This document shows, one piece after another, positions 35,899-44,648 of a stretch of DNA of 46,330 nt. Location of the stretch: positions 1-46,330 of the forward strand of contig JAAESQ010000276.1 in the NCBI GenBank assembly GCA_024229275.1, read 5' to 3'. Source of the DNA: a bacterium (GTDB lineage: Bacteria; Acidobacteriota; Thermoanaerobaculia; Thermoanaerobaculales; Sulfomarinibacteraceae). The position numbers and the translations under genes were made by a program. How positions within the stretch are numbered: the first letter of the stretch is position 1; each line of letters opens with the position of its first letter. Under the pieces are notes generated by a model. The model searched no databases. It was given only the letters and a program-made list of their open reading frames with translations, and had not been told where the DNA came from.

Positions 35899-38235
35899 AT
35901 GAAACAGGTATTCAAGGCAACACCTGCGATGATAGCGCTTTCGATTCTGATCGGATGTTCCGGGACCGATCGACATCAGAACGGCGGCAAGAGCACCGAT
36001 TCGTCATTCAAGGGAGTGATCGCCAAGTCCTATGAAGAATCCGTAGAGGCGTGGCCGGAGAAGAAGAGGCCACCAGAGGGCGCGCCCAACGTCATCATCT
36101 TCTTGCTCGATGACGTGGGATTTGCTCAGGTGGGTTCCTTCGGCGGACTCATCGAAACACCCCATATCGACAGCCTCGCAGCGAATGGGCTTCGTTACAA
36201 CAATTTTCATACGACCGCGCTGTGCTCGCCATCAAGGGCGACGCTCATGGCGGGGAGAAATCCCCACATGATCGGTTTGGGATCTCATGCGCTGACCGCG
36301 ATGGGTTTTCCTGGATACAACGCAATCGTTCCTGACACTGCCAAATCGGTGGCCAACTACCTGGAGAGTGAAGGATACGTCAACTATGCTCTCGGTAAAT
36401 GGGATCACACTCCTCTCTACGAGGTCTCACAAATCGGTCCGTTCGACCGGTGGCCAAGTCACGAAGGATTCGCCCACGGATACACATTCATGGCGGCCGA
36501 CGTGCACCAGTTCGTGCCGGTGATGTGGGACGATCATCATCCGGAACCCTACCGGGAGTCAGGCCATCTGGACGAAGACCTGGCCGACCGGGCTATCGAC
36601 TGGATTACGGGTCACAAATCGTTGGACAAAGACCTGCCGTTCATGATGCTTTGGGCTTCCGGATCGATGCACTCGCCGCATCATGCCCCCGATGATTACA
36701 TCGCCAAGTACAAGGGCAAGTTCGACATGGGCTGGGATCGCGCAAGGGAACAGATTCTTCAAAACCAGAAGGACGAGGGAGTCGCACCGGAGAATACCGT
36801 CCTTTCCGCCAGAATCGATGAGATTCCAGCATGGGACTCGCTGAATGATGACGAAAAGCGACTCTATGCCAGGCAGATGGAAGTATTTGCCGCACAGATG
36901 GATCATGTGGATCACCAGATCGGCCGTATCGTAGAGACACTCAAGCGAATCGGGGAGTTGAACAACACCCTGATTCTCATTACAGCCGACAATGGTGCCA
37001 GCGGAGAGGGCGGACTGGCTGGAACCTTTAACGAAACCTATGTACTCAATGGCATGCAAACACCTTTTGACGCCAACATGCGCAACTATGAGAACTGGGG
37101 TCAGGCGGACAGCTATCCGCACTATCACGCCGGATGGGCGATGGCAGGCAACACTCCATTTCCCTATTTCAAACAATCGGAGCACCGGGGTGGTCAGCAG
37201 GATGCACTGGTCATTCACTGGCCCGACGGAATCAAGGCGAAGGGTGAAGTCAGAAGTCAATACCATCACATCAGCGATATCGCTCCGACCATCATGCAAG
37301 CGGTCGGTGTCGAATTCCCTGAGGAGTATCACGGCATCCCCCAACAGCCGTTTACGGGTGTGCCCATGAATTACTCCTTCGATGATCCCGATGCGCCGAA
37401 CGCCAAGGAACGGCAGTACTACGAGATGTTCGGCAACCGCGCCATCTGGGTTGATGGCTGGAAGGCCGTCACGCTTCATGCGAATAGGATGCCTTGGGAT
37501 GTCAATGTGGTTCAGCCCTTCGATGACGACGTCTGGGAGCTCTACAATGTCGAAGAAGACTTTTCTGAAAGCACCGATCTCGCGGAGAAATATCCCGAGA
37601 AGTTGGAGGAACTCAAGGCCATCTTCGAAGAGGAAGCATGGGCGAATCAGGTGTATCCCTTGTACGACGACATGCTGGCCAGACTCAACAAGGTGAACTA
37701 CGTGCTGTTTGGCGACAAGAAGGAATTCACCTACTTTGCGCCCGGTGCAATCCGTATCGCGGAAAAGGCTTCAGCTCCAGTCAAGGGTCGGTCACACACG
37801 ATCGAAACGACGATCGACCTCAAGGGCGATGAAGAGGGTGTGATCGTCGCCTGCGGCGGCATGACGGGCGGCTACACCATGTACGTCGAGGACCACAAGC
37901 TTCACTTCGACTACAACTTCTTGGATGGTGTGCACTATCACCTCACTTCGCCGAGGCTCCCGCGAGGCACGACGGACCTGAAGTTCAATTTCATTCTCGA
38001 CCGGTCAAAGATCGACGGAACCCTCAAGCCGTGGGCGGGTACTGGTGAGCTCTATGTTCAGGGAACGAAAGTTGATGAAGAGTACTTTGAGATGATGCAT
38101 ATCTCTACCTACTCTCTCGCCGAGACCTTCGACGTCGGAGCCGACTACGGCACGCAGGTGGACAAAGCATATGAGGGTGACCCATTCGAGTTTCAGGGTG
38201 AACTTGACCGAGTTGTCGTCACCCTGACGGACTAA
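35899..38235 (+). CDS. Arylsulfatase-family lipoprotein
   Basis: ATG 35899 with GAGGAGAAGG upstream; lipobox IALSILIGCSG; GAPNVIIFLLDDVGFAQ; CSPSRATLMAGR formylglycine motif; GKWDHTPLYEV; TADNGASGEGG. Confidence 0.95.
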   Translation: MKQVFKATPAMIALSILIGCSGTDRHQNGGKSTDSSFKGVIAKSYEESVEAWPEKKRPPEGAPNVIIFLLDDVGFAQVGSFGGLIETPHIDSLAANGLRYNNFHTTALCSPSRATLMAGRNPHMIGLGSHALTAMGFPGYNAIVPDTAKSVANYLESEGYVNYALGKWDHTPLYEVSQIGPFDRWPSHEGFAHGYTFMAADVHQFVPVMWDDHHPEPYRESGHLDEDLADRAIDWITGHKSLDKDLPFMMLWASGSMHSPHHAPDDYIAKYKGKFDMGWDRAREQILQNQKDEGVAPENTVLSARIDEIPAWDSLNDDEKRLYARQMEVFAAQMDHVDHQIGRIVETLKRIGELNNTLILITADNGASGEGGLAGTFNETYVLNGMQTPFDANMRNYENWGQADSYPHYHAGWAMAGNTPFPYFKQSEHRGGQQDALVIHWPDGIKAKGEVRSQYHHISDIAPTIMQAVGVEFPEEYHGIPQQPFTGVPMNYSFDDPDAPNAKERQYYEMFGNRAIWVDGWKAVTLHANRMPWDVNVVQPFDDDVWELYNVEEDFSESTDLAEKYPEKLEELKAIFEEEAWANQVYPLYDDMLARLNKVNYVLFGDKKEFTYFAPGAIRIAEKASAPVKGRSHTIETTIDLKGDEEGVIVACGGMTGGYTMYVEDHKLHFDYNFLDGVHYHLTSPRLPRGTTDLKFNFILDRSKIDGTLKPWAGTGELYVQGTKVDEEYFEMMHISTYSLAETFDVGADYGTQVDKAYEGDPFEFQGELDRVVVTLTD

Positions 38236-38252
38236 CGATAACCGCGAAAGTG

Positions 38253-38280
38253 AACAAGGGGCGCTTCGGCGCCCCTTGTT
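38253..38280 (+). terminator. Intrinsic terminator of the sulfatase gene
   Basis: AACAAGGGGCGC-TTCG-GCGCCCCTTGTT perfect 12-bp stem with UUCG loop, 17 nt after the stop codon. Confidence 0.92.
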
Positions 38281-38395
38281 TGTCTACATCATGGTCTTGG
38301 TGCACTGCATCTACCCGCACCGCCCATTTGAGGCTCTTCGCCCCTGCATAACCGCGACGATTGTCGTCTCGAATACGTGCGCTTGGCACCCAGTC

Positions 38396-38824
38396 TCATC
38401 GTTCCTCACTGTCATCGGTCCAAGAAGTTTCGATGACTACTCCCCCATCGGGCTGCATCCGCCTCCGAAATTGATCGACCAACGTCTGTCTGACGGCGGC
38501 ACGGGTCGGTGGGATGAGCAGCAGAAAGCCGACAGCATCGGTGATAAGCCCGGGAGTCAGCAACACCGCTCCGGCAACTAAGATGAGCAATCCGTCGATT
38601 AAAGGCCCGGTCGGCACCCGGCCCTCGGCCATCTCGGCCTGAACCCGACGCAATGTCACCAACCCTTGCCAGCGCGCCAGCGACGCACCAATAACCCCGG
38701 TCAGCAGCACGATTCCGATCGTCGGCGCCAACCCGACATATCGGCCGAGCTGGATGAGCAGCCCGAGCTCGACGATCGGCACCACAGTGAACAGCAGCAA
38801 CAGACGGATGAACACAACAGTCAC
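38396..38824 (-). CDS. fxsA: FxsA family membrane protein
   Basis: LLLLFTVVPIVELGLLIQLGRYVGLAPTIGIVLLTGVIGASLARWQGLVTLRRVQAEMAEGRVP...LILVAGAVLLTPGLITDAVGFLLLIPPTRAAVR; GTG start overlapping the upstream stop (GTGA). Confidence 0.93.
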   Translation of the reverse strand: MTVVFIRLLLLFTVVPIVELGLLIQLGRYVGLAPTIGIVLLTGVIGASLARWQGLVTLRRVQAEMAEGRVPTGPLIDGLLILVAGAVLLTPGLITDAVGFLLLIPPTRAAVRQTLVDQFRRRMQPDGGVVIETSWTDDSEER

Positions 38825-39762
38825 CTTGTTTCTGGCCTAAATGAGTCGATGATGCCGGCGTCCACCCAGTAGATATCTGATCCCGACTCTTCAAAACGAG
38901 AGAAGAAGAGGAATCTACCATCCGGTGTCACCATCGGGCTGTACTCATAGGCTTCTGTGTTGATCGCCACTCCCATATTGACAGGTGAAGCCCATTCACC
39001 GTCATTCTTCCTGAAGCTGATATACAGATCACTGCCGCCCGCGCAATCGGGCCTTCCCCGTACACTGACGATCAGAAACTCCTCATCCGGAGCAACGTAA
39101 GTATCGCCTTCGTCATACGGCGTATTCACAGCACTCCCTATATTGATCGGAGCGGAGAATGTTCCTTCAGCCTGCTGAGAATAGTAGATGTCCTTCCCAC
39201 CAAACCCACCTTCCCGGATAGCAGAAAAATACATTCTCCCGTTTCGGGTCCAACACGGGTAGGTTTCGCTTTCTGACGTATTGATCACACGCCCCACGTT
39301 CTTTGGTTCCGACCAGTCCCCACTAACCAACCGATCACAGAACCAGATATCGTGCTTCGGAGCCGAACTTGCTCCAGGCGGCTGGGTGCGGGTCGAACAG
39401 AAATACAAGGTCTTCCCATCCAGGGAAAACGCCATATCCACATCGGCGGTCGTTCCCGAGAAAGGAACCGCCGCTGGCTCTGTCCAGATACCGTCAACCT
39501 GTTTGGTTCGCATGATGACGCATGTCTCATCCGGGTCCGGATGGTAAATCGCAAAATAGAACTCATCTCCTCTCGGCGAAAAAACAGCATTGAGTTCCCT
39601 TGCATCCGTTGAGATTATCCCCGGTGCAAATAACTCAGGTGTCATGCCCGGCGGCTTCTGGCCGAGGTAATGCCCCTTCAACTGTGGGAAATGATCTCCA
39701 GAACAGAGCATGCCGAAGAATATGATGCTGGCAATCAGTGTTGTCGTCTTTCTAAATCTCAT
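38821..39762 (-). CDS. Secreted PD40/TolB-like beta-propeller protein
   Basis: GHYLGQKPPGMTPELFAPGIIS; GKTLYFCSTRT, GRMYFSAIREGGFGGKDIYYS, EEFLIVSVRGRPDCAGGSDLYIS, GRFLFFSRFEESGSDIYWV. Confidence 0.85.
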   Translation of the reverse strand: MRFRKTTTLIASIIFFGMLCSGDHFPQLKGHYLGQKPPGMTPELFAPGIISTDARELNAVFSPRGDEFYFAIYHPDPDETCVIMRTKQVDGIWTEPAAVPFSGTTADVDMAFSLDGKTLYFCSTRTQPPGASSAPKHDIWFCDRLVSGDWSEPKNVGRVINTSESETYPCWTRNGRMYFSAIREGGFGGKDIYYSQQAEGTFSAPINIGSAVNTPYDEGDTYVAPDEEFLIVSVRGRPDCAGGSDLYISFRKNDGEWASPVNMGVAINTEAYEYSPMVTPDGRFLFFSRFEESGSDIYWVDAGIIDSFRPETR

Positions 39763-39777
39763 ATGTCTTCAGCCTCA

Positions 39778-39912
39778 TCAAGCAAGGACGGCATTGCGCA
39801 GATCCACGCCTTTCAAGTCGGCGTTTGCCAACTTGGCCCCGCGTAGGGAACCTTCGCCCGAGTGAATCACCGCACCTGTCTTGCGGTCTCGGATTGGTCC
39901 GGTGAATTTCAT
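39778..39912 (-). CDS. 44-aa pentapeptide-repeat-like mini-protein
   Basis: Not in the ORF track. ATG at 39912 preceded by GGAGGTGCCGTT: MKFTGPIRDRKTGAVIHSGEGSLRGAKLANADLKGVDLRNAVLA, with LRGAKLANADLKGVDLRNAVL in A(N/D)LxG register; stop 15 nt before the PD40 start. Confidence 0.7.
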   Translation of the reverse strand: MKFTGPIRDRKTGAVIHSGEGSLRGAKLANADLKGVDLRNAVLA

Positions 39913-40036
39913 AACGGCACCTCCGGCAGAGAATCCGCGTATGGCCTACGGAGGCTAGCATGGAAGAGCTGTGATGATCACGGGCCATTGGTGCCAGAGA
40001 GGAAGAGGGATCGGTCTCCCAACATCAGCATGTGTT

Positions 40037-40052
40037 GGTGTGCCTGGCACCT
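40037..40052. repeat. Copy of the GGTGCCTGGCACC palindrome
   Basis: GGTGTGCCTGGCACCT with perfect core GTGCCTGGCAC upstream of the amidase gene. Confidence 0.75.
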
Positions 40053-40099
40053 GCAGTGTTAATCGGCCGGCGAGCGACGCGTATGAGAGTGTGGGATTG

Positions 40100-40762
40100 A
40101 TGATGCGTATGGTGAAGGTAGCTGCTGGTGTCGCGCTCTTGGGCGTCTTGGTGTTCGGGTACTTCGCCCGCCGGTTGGAGTGGCCACAGGGAAGCCCTTA
40201 CAAGCGAGATCCCAATCCTGTGCCTATTGTGGTGATTGATCCCGGGCATGGAGGCGCTCCCGGTGGTGTCAGCGTGAGTGGAGTCAAGGAGAAGGAGATC
40301 ACGCTGGACATCGCGGTTCGGCTTGAGGAGCTGGTTCGGAACAAAGGCACGGCAAAGGTGTTCTTGACGCGCCGGGATGACCGGCCGATATCTCTGGTAG
40401 AGCGACGCAACTTTGCCAATACACGGAAATGCGACATCTTTGTTTCAATCCACTCCAACGCGAGCCGAAATTCCAAGAAGAATCACACTGAAGTCTATTT
40501 CTCGAGCCCGTGGAGCGAGCCCCTGGCGCGAAGCATCAGCACACGGTTGGCACGGAACTTCTCTCTGGAACCGCGCGTCGAGAACGTTGCCTGGACGGTG
40601 ATCTGGGACAATTGGGCGCCGCTGGGCGCGGTTCTTGTCGAAACCATGTACCTGACCCATCAGGATGGCGAGAGAATCCTTTCAAGCGAACAAGGACGGC
40701 AGCGTGTCGCTGAGAGCCTCTTCACCGGTATCGAAGAGATTCTTGCAACGCACTACCAATAA
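40100..40762 (+). CDS. N-acetylmuramoyl-L-alanine amidase (Amidase_3)
   Basis: IVVIDPGHGGAPGGVSVSGVKEKEITLDIAVRLEELV, VFLTRRDDRPISLVERRNFAN, DIFVSIHSNAS, GAVLVETMYLTHQDGERIL. Confidence 0.93.
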   Translation: MMRMVKVAAGVALLGVLVFGYFARRLEWPQGSPYKRDPNPVPIVVIDPGHGGAPGGVSVSGVKEKEITLDIAVRLEELVRNKGTAKVFLTRRDDRPISLVERRNFANTRKCDIFVSIHSNASRNSKKNHTEVYFSSPWSEPLARSISTRLARNFSLEPRVENVAWTVIWDNWAPLGAVLVETMYLTHQDGERILSSEQGRQRVAESLFTGIEEILATHYQ

Positions 40763-40878
40763 ACACAGAACCGAGTTTTCCAAGAAACTGCAGCACTGCT
40801 CACAAAGCGGGAGCACATCAACAGGGCATTGCTAAGTGCGACACACCGGCACCCAAACAAGCGATCCACTTAGAGGAT

Positions 40879-41913
40879 CTACCTGATCACCTGAAAAAAC
40901 GCCGTACCGGAGGCGATCACACCGGCCAATTCGACGCTCGCCTCCACGCCATAGAAGCCCATTGCCGCGTCCGTGGGAAGGCGGACCGGCAGCTTGGAGG
41001 TGAACGACCCGGCACCCCGTGCCACCTGCTCGTCGAAAGACGTCAGCTCCCGGCCGTCAAACGTCAGCCGGCGCCGCTCGGTGACCTCGAATTGGGAGTT
41101 CGGCGGCACACCGCTGATCTGATAAGTGAGAACCAGCAGCACCTCACCACCCGGTACGACTTGGGCTGGCTGCACCGCCACGGCGTGCAGGGTGACGGCC
41201 GGGTCGAATACCTGGGTCGCCACGACCGGAGTCGGCGGATGCACGGCCGCCGGCAGTCCCGGCGATGGGGGTTGCTGCTCAGTTGGGGTGCCAACCTCAA
41301 CCAACTGTTCGTCCGGCGCTTCGACGATTTCGAAGACTTCGAATCGGGCCCAACGCTCGCAATCGGCCAGGTGTTTCAGTTTGAGCTTGCGGTTGAACGG
41401 AGGAGGCTTCGGGGTGTAGAAGTAGAGCCTCCCTCCGGCCGGGAGGCCTGGCAACTGCACCTCGAGATAGATGGGCCCACCACGTTTCTCCTCGTTCCAG
41501 CCGACGACCTCAAACAAAGTTGCCTCCGGGATAGCGCCACTACCGTACTTCCGCAGAAGCGAGTCACCACTGGAAAAGACGAACCGTCCCTTCGCCGCGG
41601 GTGGCGCGTTCGGATTGGTGACTCCCGGCCGCAACCACACCATCCACTGGCTGTTGACGACACCCTTTCGGTCCACCTTCCCCGAGAGGATGATCTGCGC
41701 GCGACTCTGACACTGTGCGCCGCTCCAACGGAGGTTGGCGTCCTCCAGCGTCATTCGCTCGGCGGCGCCACTACCGTGCGGCGCCAGGAGCGCCAACGTG
41801 AGGAAAAGCATCACCGCAGGCCTCAGCTTCACCGTACTCCGTCGGATCTCGCGACAACAAGAACGGATCAGAGTTCCTGTTACGACACAACAACTCATGG
41901 CAAACCGCCTCAT
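40879..41913 (-). CDS. Hypothetical secreted protein (real start possibly GTG at 41832)
   Basis: KLRPAVMLFLTLALLAPHGSGAAE signal peptide; long ORF with proline-rich linker (EQQPPSPGLPAAVHPPTPV) between two predicted beta-rich halves. Confidence 0.7.
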   Translation of the reverse strand: MRRFAMSCCVVTGTLIRSCCREIRRSTVKLRPAVMLFLTLALLAPHGSGAAERMTLEDANLRWSGAQCQSRAQIILSGKVDRKGVVNSQWMVWLRPGVTNPNAPPAAKGRFVFSSGDSLLRKYGSGAIPEATLFEVVGWNEEKRGGPIYLEVQLPGLPAGGRLYFYTPKPPPFNRKLKLKHLADCERWARFEVFEIVEAPDEQLVEVGTPTEQQPPSPGLPAAVHPPTPVVATQVFDPAVTLHAVAVQPAQVVPGGEVLLVLTYQISGVPPNSQFEVTERRRLTFDGRELTSFDEQVARGAGSFTSKLPVRLPTDAAMGFYGVEASVELAGVIASGTAFFQVIR

Positions 41914-42154
41914 CTCTCACAGATCGGGCGAACTACGAACGCTATCCCTCAACCGCAGATCATCTCCGTCTGTCCTGGTACGCCGTTCCTTATCTTCTAT
42001 TATGCATTATCGTAAGGGTATAGAGGTGCTAAGCACACATATATGGAACCCAAGTGACCCACCTATCACACTCAATAGAAACGACTTCCAAACCTATCTT
42101 CAATTGACACCTGCGACGGACACTCCTAGTCTGGCTCCGCAGGAAGGAGAAGGC

Positions 42155-42748
42155 ATGAAACTCATTCAAATCACAGGAGGGGCTCCCCGGCCTCAAACGG
42201 GATGGGCAATGACCACGAGAACTATCTCTATCTGTGTCGTATTGGTTGTCTGTTCTGGACTTGTCTCAGGCCTACCACCTCAACAAGAAGGTGAGACAGA
42301 TAGACACAGCTCCTTTGTCAGGCAGAAGATCGATCGTCGATCCTATGCCCTTGGAGCGATTGCCGCCTTCTCAGAGATGGTTGATCTGGGAATCAAAAAG
42401 CTTGGATTCAGTGCCACGTTCAAACATGGGGAAGTCGACGCATTGCTCGAGGAAGCAGAAGCCATTGCACGAAAACACAACGTGAAGTTGTATCGAGAGA
42501 GCGACCTCATTGTTACTGATCTGTTCCCGGCTGATGTTGCAGAGAACATGGAGATCCTGATTATCTACTCAGGTGACGATATTGATGACTACCTGGCCCT
42601 GAAGAGCAAGAAGCAGCAGTTAGTAGAGCAGGAAAGATACGACAAGACCGACAGACGAACAATAGCCTACGAGTTGGGAAAACTGCTGAGCTACCCGGAC
42701 GTAGAAATAGAGCGACTGCTGACGGAAGACAAGAAGAGGGAACCTTAA
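42155..42748 (+). CDS. Hypothetical exported protein
   Basis: ATG 42155 preceded by AGGAAGGAGAAGG (alternative ATG 42209 followed by a signal peptide TTRTISICVVLVVCSGLVSG). Confidence 0.65.
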   Translation: MKLIQITGGAPRPQTGWAMTTRTISICVVLVVCSGLVSGLPPQQEGETDRHSSFVRQKIDRRSYALGAIAAFSEMVDLGIKKLGFSATFKHGEVDALLEEAEAIARKHNVKLYRESDLIVTDLFPADVAENMEILIIYSGDDIDDYLALKSKKQQLVEQERYDKTDRRTIAYELGKLLSYPDVEIERLLTEDKKREP

Positions 42749-42909
42749 CCCTGACATTTCATCAATTAATACGCACTTGGATGATTCAGGTGTCAGACGG
42801 GATGAGTAGGCCGGTCTCCAAACTGCGCAACACACTGCTTTCAGGGATAATCGTCATGCGGATCAATCAAGGCCAGACGCTGGCTATCAATGAGAGGATC
42901 TGAGGTGCT

Positions 42910-44319
42910 ATGAAGAGAGTCGTTTCTTTCTGTCTCATCGCCATGGTTCTAGGATGCGGAGTCCAAGCTCCATCCAGCCAACACGTTCCTGATTCTAGGC
43001 TCATCGTTCACGCAAGCGACACACTTACCGTTGATCAAGCACTTGCAGCTGAGGCTAAGGATGCTTTTCTCCATGCTTGGACTGGGTATGAGAGTCATGC
43101 TTGGGGCCACGACTCACTGCAGCCAATAAGTCGCCAAGGCAAGGACTGGTATGAGGCTTCGTTGTTGATGACGCCAGTAGATGCGTACGACACCATGGTG
43201 ATCATGGGCCTTGAAGAGCAAGCTGAACAAGCTAGAACGTTGGTCTTCGAGCAGCTGAGCTTTGAGAAGGATATGTCCGTTCAGGTATTCGAAATCACGA
43301 TCCGTCACCTCGGTGGATTGATTTCGGCATACCAACTCGACGGCGATTCTAGATGGTTGGTGCTGGCCACCGATTTGGCGAATAGGTTACTGCCGGCTTT
43401 TAACTCCCCCACCGGAATGCCCTACGTCTTTGTAAACCTCGTCACCGGCGCCGTTGAACAGCCCCACAACAACCCAGCGGAGATCGGTTCCTTGATCTTG
43501 GAGTTTGGTCAGCTGAGTCGTCTGACTGGCGACATGCGGTACTACGATGCAGCGAAAACCGCGGTACAGGAGCTATTTAACAGACGTTCCGAGCTGGGAT
43601 TGGTTGGGACCATAATCGACGTGGAGACCGGCCAATGGCTGAACCCGGAGAGTCATGTGGGTGCGCGGATCGACTCATACTACGAATACTTGCTCAAGGC
43701 GTGGCTCCTCTTCGGCGACGAGACCTTCCTTGCCAAGTGGAATTTGAGTCGGGACGCTTGCAACACCCATTTGGCCCACACGACTGACCAGTCGGGACTT
43801 TGGTATGGGATTGTAGACATGAACTCCGGAGAAAGAACCAGCACAACTTTCGGTGCCCTCCACGCCTTCTTACCCGCAGTACTGGCGCTGGGCGGTGACC
43901 TGGACAGGGCCAGCACTCTCATGGACTCCGTCTACTCCATGTGGACACGCTATGGTGTTGAGCCCGAACTATTCAACTACGTGTCCGGAGAGATCATCCA
44001 CGCCGGCTATCCTCTTCGCCCAGAAGCGCTTGAGTCAGCCTACTACCTCTATGTGCTCACCGGCGATAAACGCTATCGCGAGATGGGCACCGACATATTC
44101 CACCGGATCATCAGGGCCTCCAGGGTGGAAGATGGCTTCGCTCATATTAAGGATGTGCGCACCAACGAGAAAAACGACGGTATGCAGTCTTTCTTCCTGG
44201 CAGAAACCTTGAAGTACGCTTACCTTTTGGCAGATCCGACAGCGTTGGATTTTGATGAAGTCATCTTCAACACGGAAGCACATCCCTTCCGGATAATTCA
44301 GCCTGAATTGAATAGGTGA
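42910..44319 (+). CDS. Glycoside hydrolase family 47 (class I alpha-mannosidase) lipoprotein
   Basis: FCLIAMVLGCGV lipobox; GH47 signatures YPLRPEALESAYYLYVLTGDKRYREMG, DGMQSFFLAETLKYAYLLAD, VIFNTEAHPFRI. Confidence 0.9.
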   Translation: MKRVVSFCLIAMVLGCGVQAPSSQHVPDSRLIVHASDTLTVDQALAAEAKDAFLHAWTGYESHAWGHDSLQPISRQGKDWYEASLLMTPVDAYDTMVIMGLEEQAEQARTLVFEQLSFEKDMSVQVFEITIRHLGGLISAYQLDGDSRWLVLATDLANRLLPAFNSPTGMPYVFVNLVTGAVEQPHNNPAEIGSLILEFGQLSRLTGDMRYYDAAKTAVQELFNRRSELGLVGTIIDVETGQWLNPESHVGARIDSYYEYLLKAWLLFGDETFLAKWNLSRDACNTHLAHTTDQSGLWYGIVDMNSGERTSTTFGALHAFLPAVLALGGDLDRASTLMDSVYSMWTRYGVEPELFNYVSGEIIHAGYPLRPEALESAYYLYVLTGDKRYREMGTDIFHRIIRASRVEDGFAHIKDVRTNEKNDGMQSFFLAETLKYAYLLADPTALDFDEVIFNTEAHPFRIIQPELNR

Positions 44320-44353
44320 CGATCCGGAAGCGGGTTGTCTTCAATACGATTAG

Positions 44354-44518
44354 CATCAGGGCAGTGAAGATCCAGCTCACTTCATGTTCTATCAGAACTG
44401 GGAATCCCGTGAGCTGTGGCAGACGCATATGGGTGCGCAGCACCTGCAGGACTTCATGGCTGCAACCGAAGGCGCAGCTGAGGTATTCACTCTCAATGAG
44501 ATGACGAGACTGGTTTAG
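44354..44518 (+). pseudogene. YgiN/ABM (putative quinol monooxygenase) C-terminal remnant
   Basis: Frame open after TAG at 44351: HQGSEDPAHFMFYQNWESRELWQTHMGAQHLQDFMAATEGAAEVFTLNEMTRLV*, matching the C-terminal half of the ABM family; no start and N-terminal half absent. Confidence 0.75.
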
Positions 44519-44648
44519 CCACGTCGTCACCATGGGATTCGAAAATTGCTAGACGCCTATAGCGCCTCGCTCCTCGGGTGCAAAATACTGGCACTCCTTG
44601 TATCAGCCAAATAGCAATCGTCTCATTGTCATTGCGGCACCAAAAAAC

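Noticed and set aside
36559-37479. 306-aa minus-strand ORF
   Set aside because: Fully antisense to the well-supported sulfatase; composition typical of a shadow ORF.
41092-42015. 307-aa plus-strand ORF
   Set aside because: Antisense to 40879..41913, which has a signal peptide and sensible composition; the plus-strand translation is Arg/His-rich shadow sequence.
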